A stretch of 64,000 nt of DNA, taken from contig NZ_JALN02000001.1 of the NCBI RefSeq assembly GCF_000559085.1, forward strand, positions 2,666,001 through 2,730,000, read 5' to 3'. This document shows, one piece after another, positions 61,397-64,000 of the stretch; the stretch's first letter is position 1, and the number at the start of each line of letters is the position of its first letter. The notes beneath the pieces are model-generated. The model worked only from the letters and a program-made list of their open reading frames with translations, was not told where the DNA came from and searched no databases. Origin of the DNA: Mycolicibacterium aromaticivorans JS19b1 = JCM 16368. GTDB lineage: Bacteria > Actinomycetota > Actinomycetes > Mycobacteriales > Mycobacteriaceae. The position numbers and the translations under genes were made by a program.

Positions 61397-61807
61397 TCAC
61401 GCCGCGGTGCGCGGCCGCCCCAGCGGTAGGTGTACGACGGTTGCCACCTCGGCGGGCAACGCTTCGCTGCGGGTCAGTAGTTCGGCGCTTTCCGGCAGTT
61501 CGCGCGGATTGAGCTGGCCGTCGGCGATGCGCCGCAGGACGTCGTGCGCGTGCGCCAGCTGATGGCGCTTGCGGTATTGGCCGCCGGGCAATTTGATGCC
61601 TGCCCACACCCCGTACTCCTCGCCGCTCTCGACGGCGCTTCTGGCGCAGGCGCGCTGCTGGGCCAGCGGGCACCGGCGTAGGCAGATGGTCCGGGCGCGG
61701 GTGGCGGACTGTTCGTAGACGCGGGCCTTGGCCGCACCGTCGCTGGCGTCGTCATCGGCGTAGCCGAACCAGAGATCGGGCTCGACCGAGCATGGGCGGT
61801 AGTTCAT
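61397..61807 (-). CDS. whiB5: WhiB-family iron-sulfur regulator (WhiB5-like)
   Basis: A 136-residue WhiB protein with four cysteines, C6, C42, C46 and C54, for a [4Fe-4S] cluster. The spacing between the last three is CX3CX7C, not the common CX2CX5C. The GVWAGI turn and basic tail (QYRKRHQ) follow. AAGGAGG before the ATG at 61807 fixes the start. The neighbouring order whiB5, HTH gene, NlpC/P60 gene, DUF4226 gene equals Rv0022c-Rv0025. Transcribed away from the HTH regulator. Confidence 0.88.
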   Translation of the reverse strand: MNYRPCSVEPDLWFGYADDDASDGAAKARVYEQSATRARTICLRRCPLAQQRACARSAVESGEEYGVWAGIKLPGGQYRKRHQLAHAHDVLRRIADGQLNPRELPESAELLTRSEALPAEVATVVHLPLGRPRTAA

Positions 61808-61840
61808 CGGAGCCTCCTTGGCCGGATTCAATGACGGAAG

Positions 61841-61920
61841 CGTATATGCGAGATTCCGATGACGCAAGAGGAACGTAGAAAGAAACGTATAAACCGACAG
61901 CACTGTGTACGATCCGTATA
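61841..61920. repeat. Three CGTATA motifs between whiB5 and HTH gene
   Basis: CGTATA occurs at 61841-61846, 61886-61891 and 61915-61920, each after two to four purines or mixed bases (GAAG, GAAA, GATC), within the 129-base divergent gap. A fourth, GAAACGTATATTC, lies in the HTH coding region at 62343-62348. They could be binding sites of the HTH protein or WhiB5, or overlap the promoters. Confidence 0.45.
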
Positions 61921-61936
61921 TGGCTGGAGCCGCACC

Positions 61937-62677
61937 GTGAGCCGAGAGGCGGCGGGCGCGGCCATTCGGACTCTGCGTGAGGCGAGGGACTGGTCGCTGG
62001 CCGAGCTGGCCGCCGCCACCGGGGTCAGCATCATGGGCCTGAGCTTCCTGGAGCGCGGTGTTCGCAAGCCGCACAAAGGCACAGTTCAGAAGGTTGAAAA
62101 CGGGTTGGGGCTACCGCCCGGCACCTACGCGCGGCTCGTCGTTGCCGACGATCCAGCCGCTGAGATCGCCCAATTCCTGACCGGCGGACCGGCCGAATCA
62201 GTGTCGCCGCGGACCACCACCGGCATCGTCGTCAGCCGGCACAGTGACGCCGATGTGCTCGAGGCACATGCCGAAGCGCACCTGGAGTCGCTGAACTCGT
62301 TGATAGCTCGCTTGCCGGCGGAGACGTCAAACGAATATGAAACGTATATTCAGTCCGTGATCGAGCAATGCGTGAAGGCCGAGCTGCTGGCGGCCAATTC
62401 CTGGCGCGTCGCGGTCAACGCCGGGGCCGAATCGGTGGACCGCCTGATGACCCACCTCAAGTCCCTGGAAGCGATCCGGAGCGGGCTGTTGGCCCGCATG
62501 CCGGGCAGTATCAGCGCGCGCTTCGACCAGGCGTGCGCCCGCTCGGAGCTGCCCGAACCGGTGATCGCGACACTGATCGGAGTCGACGTCGAGCAGCTGT
62601 GGGACATCCGCAACCGCGGAGCCATCCCACCCGGAGTCCTGCCGCGGGTGCGGGCGTTTGTCGAGGAGAGGTCATGA
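61937..62677 (+). CDS. XRE-type helix-turn-helix regulator (Rv0023-like)
   Basis: A 246-residue protein with an N-terminal XRE/Cro helix-turn-helix (AIRTLREARDWSLAELAAAT, SIMGLSFLERGVRKPHKGTV) and an uncharacterised alpha-helical C-terminus. GTG at 61937 (VSREAAGAAIRTL) is chosen by likeness to Rv0023; longer in-frame starts would run through the motif region. The stop overlaps the NlpC/P60 gene (ATGA, 62674-62677), linking regulator and enzyme. Confidence 0.85.
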   Translation: MSREAAGAAIRTLREARDWSLAELAAATGVSIMGLSFLERGVRKPHKGTVQKVENGLGLPPGTYARLVVADDPAAEIAQFLTGGPAESVSPRTTTGIVVSRHSDADVLEAHAEAHLESLNSLIARLPAETSNEYETYIQSVIEQCVKAELLAANSWRVAVNAGAESVDRLMTHLKSLEAIRSGLLARMPGSISARFDQACARSELPEPVIATLIGVDVEQLWDIRNRGAIPPGVLPRVRAFVEERS

Positions 62678-63462
62678 CCGCCCCCGAGGTGGAGATCCTC
62701 AGCCGGGCCCATGCGCTGTTCTCCGGCCGGCAGGCGGTGGGCGTGCTCGATACGGCACCTGCTGTGGCGTCGTCCCCGCGCGAAGGGTTGCCCACCGCCT
62801 ACCACCGTGCGGCCGACCGGCGACGCACCGAACTCGACGGCGCCCGCCGCGTCGACGCCGAGGTGTCGGCGATCCTGGCCCGTGTTCAGCGCGACCACCG
62901 GGAGGCTCAACGGCAGACCCGTGCCGTGCTCGACGCCGCCCATGCCGATGCCGCCGCCACCCCGGACAACCCGGTCGCTCAACGAGAGTTGTTGCGGCGC
63001 AGGGCCGCCCGGCTGCGCGCCCAGCACGCCCACGTCCTTGCCGCCCGCCGTAGAGCCCGGCGCCGCCTCGCGCTGTTGCGCGCGCTGGGATATCGCCGGG
63101 GGCAGCGCAGGCTGCCGGCACCGAATTCGCGGGCCGCGCTGGCGGTGCGCGCCGCGCTGTCACGGCTGGGTTGTCCGTACGTGTGGGGAGCGACCGGACC
63201 GGATCGCTTCGACTGTTCAGGCCTGGTGAAGTGGGCCTACGCCCAGGCGGGGGTGCCACTGCACCGCACCACCTACGACCAGATAAACGACGGGATTCCG
63301 GTGCCGCGTTCCCAAATCCGCCCCGGCGATCTGGTGTTCCCGCATGCCGGCCATGTCCAGATGGCGATCGGCAACGGACTGGTGGTCGAGGCGCCCTACT
63401 CCGGTGCGAACGTCCGGATCAGCCGGCTGGGTTCCGATATCGCGATCCGCCGGCCGGCGTAG
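62674..63462 (+). CDS. NlpC/P60 endopeptidase without signal peptide (Rv0024-like)
   Basis: A 262-residue protein. Residues 1-150 are helical and Ala/Arg-rich (DAEVSAILARVQRDHREAQR); residues 155-262 form an NlpC/P60 domain with catalytic C181 (RFDCSGLVKWAY) and H227 (FPHAGHVQMAIG). Such domains cut peptidoglycan stem peptides. There is no signal peptide, so export would need another route or the protein acts inside the cell. Coupled by ATGA to the HTH gene. Confidence 0.88.
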   Translation: MTAPEVEILSRAHALFSGRQAVGVLDTAPAVASSPREGLPTAYHRAADRRRTELDGARRVDAEVSAILARVQRDHREAQRQTRAVLDAAHADAAATPDNPVAQRELLRRRAARLRAQHAHVLAARRRARRRLALLRALGYRRGQRRLPAPNSRAALAVRAALSRLGCPYVWGATGPDRFDCSGLVKWAYAQAGVPLHRTTYDQINDGIPVPRSQIRPGDLVFPHAGHVQMAIGNGLVVEAPYSGANVRISRLGSDIAIRRPA

Positions 63463-63509
63463 CCGAGTGGTGAGTTGTTCGGCGAAATCTCGCTGAGTAC
63501 CGTCGACCC

Positions 63510-63869
63510 ATGGCAGAGCACGTCGGAGCGTCGGCCGAGGCCCTCGAGTCGGCCCGATCGCTGCTGGCCGCGCGGGACCGCGACCTCGCCGAGGCGGACG
63601 CCGAACTGGCCGAGGTGGTGTCGGCCGCGCATGCCGCCGCGACCGAGGCGATTCGCAAGCTCGACGCAATCAACGCCGAGATCGAGGCGGCTCTCGCGCA
63701 GAACGCTGTCACCGCGCCCCTCGAGGGCCGCGAGTTCGCGCGGTTCCTGCTCGCCAAGCAACGCGAAATCAGCGATGTGCTGATCGCCGCACGCGCCGAA
63801 GCCGACGCCAAAGCCGTGGTGCTCCAGCGACTTCTGGATCGCTATCGGGTGTCGTCCACACCTGCCTGA
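63510..63869 (+). CDS. DUF4226 protein (Rv0025-like)
   Basis: A 119-residue, almost fully alpha-helical protein (LESARSLLAARDRDLAEADAEL, FARFLLAKQREISDVLIAAR) of the DUF4226 type, equivalent to Rv0025. Function unknown; the helical-hairpin look resembles WXG100-like substrates, but no WXG motif is present. TACCGT (63498-63503) lies six bases before the ATG and could give a leaderless transcript. Confidence 0.8.
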   Translation: MAEHVGASAEALESARSLLAARDRDLAEADAELAEVVSAAHAAATEAIRKLDAINAEIEAALAQNAVTAPLEGREFARFLLAKQREISDVLIAARAEADAKAVVLQRLLDRYRVSSTPA

Positions 63870-63927
63870 CGGGTGAATTGTCACCCGAACACCGCCTGGA
63901 TACAGTCGCCGGCATGAGAGGGTACCG

Positions 63928-64000
63928 GTGGCGAGTTATCAAGACCTGCTCGACGTGATTGCGCGCGTCGGTGCGGTCACCGGTGACAGCCAGGCCTGGC
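63928..64000 (+). CDS. Start of next gene (Rv0026-like), truncated by window end
   Basis: A GTG at 63928 opens VASYQDLLDVIARVGAVTGD and runs off the window. GAGAGGG lies 5 bases upstream as ribosome site. Its place after the Rv0025-like gene suggests an Rv0026-type DUF4226-linked protein. A competing ATG at 63914 in another frame gives only 14 codons. Confidence 0.5.
   Translation, partial: MASYQDLLDVIARVGAVTGDSQAW

Noticed and set aside
63914..63958. A 14-codon leaderless upstream ORF after TACAGT at 63901
   Set aside because: The ATG sits 7 bases after a -10-like box, but its frame is short and out of frame with the GTG gene at 63928. The evidence is too thin to call it.

Overview
The window is the replication-origin region of a mycobacterial chromosome, most likely a fast-growing Mycolicibacterium-type species. 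The evidence is gene order: pcnA, mutT4, murJ, sigM, trxB, trxC, cwlM, parB, parA, rsmG, jag, yidC, yidD, rnpA, rpmH on one side of dnaA, and dnaN, recF, dciA, gyrB, gyrA, tRNA-Ile, tRNA-Ala, cwsA, ppiA, crgA, pabA, pknB, pknA, pbpA, rodA, pstP, fhaB, fhaA, tRNA-Leu on the other. This is the order known from M. tuberculosis (Rv3906c to Rv3924c, then Rv0001 to Rv0020c). A gnd gene lies between dnaN and recF, as in M. smegmatis. DNA is GC-rich, and GTG or TTG starts, ATGA/GTGA overlaps and probable leaderless starts are common.

Layout. 1-4.2 kb: the 3' part of a GGDEF-EAL protein, an acidic DxDGDG-repeat protein and pcnA. 4.0-15.4 kb: envelope and redox genes (mutT4, a DUF6049-type membrane protein, MurJ fused to a pseudokinase, sigM and its anti-sigma factor, trxB-trxC with a SigH-type promoter, cwlM). 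15.5-20.7 kb: parB-parA-rsmG with two parS sites buried in coding sequence, then the jag-yidC-yidD-rnpA-rpmH operon. 20.7-23.3 kb: the dnaA promoter region and oriC, with DnaA boxes and an AT-rich stretch. 23.3-33.2 kb: dnaN, gnd, recF, dciA, gyrB, gyrA, a DUF3566 protein and two tRNAs with a 39-codon gene between them. 33.2-37.1 kb: a mini zinc-ribbon gene, cwsA, ppiA, a PH-domain protein, crgA, a DUF881 protein and pabA. 37.1-46.8 kb: the minus-strand growth and division kinase operon fhaA-fhaB-pstP-rodA-pbpA-pknA-pknB, with a MIRU-like tandem element at the pbpA/pknA junction.

From tRNA-Leu (47.05 kb) to whiB5 (61.8 kb) lies about 14 kb of accessory genes that, from what I know of the locus, replace a much shorter segment in M. 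tuberculosis. It holds two tandem membrane diguanylate cyclases, a YdeI/OmpD-type protein, a TetR-controlled nitrilase/amidohydrolase/permease/DUF2071 operon with a clear operator, a small exported protein, an EVE-pirin-GNAT-thioesterase-cyclase cluster, and a TetR/kshA-like Rieske oxygenase pair sharing a perfect 20-bp palindrome. The window ends in the whiB5-Rv0023-Rv0024-Rv0025 locus.

Much of the conserved part works as one network. PknB and PknA phosphorylate MurJ, FhaA, CwlM and division factors, PstP reverses this, and RodA, PbpA, MurJ, CrgA and CwsA carry out or place wall synthesis. Replication (DnaA, DnaN, DciA, gyrase) and segregation (ParAB/parS) genes sit at the origin. No CRISPR array, insertion sequence, integrase, rRNA gene or intein was seen.
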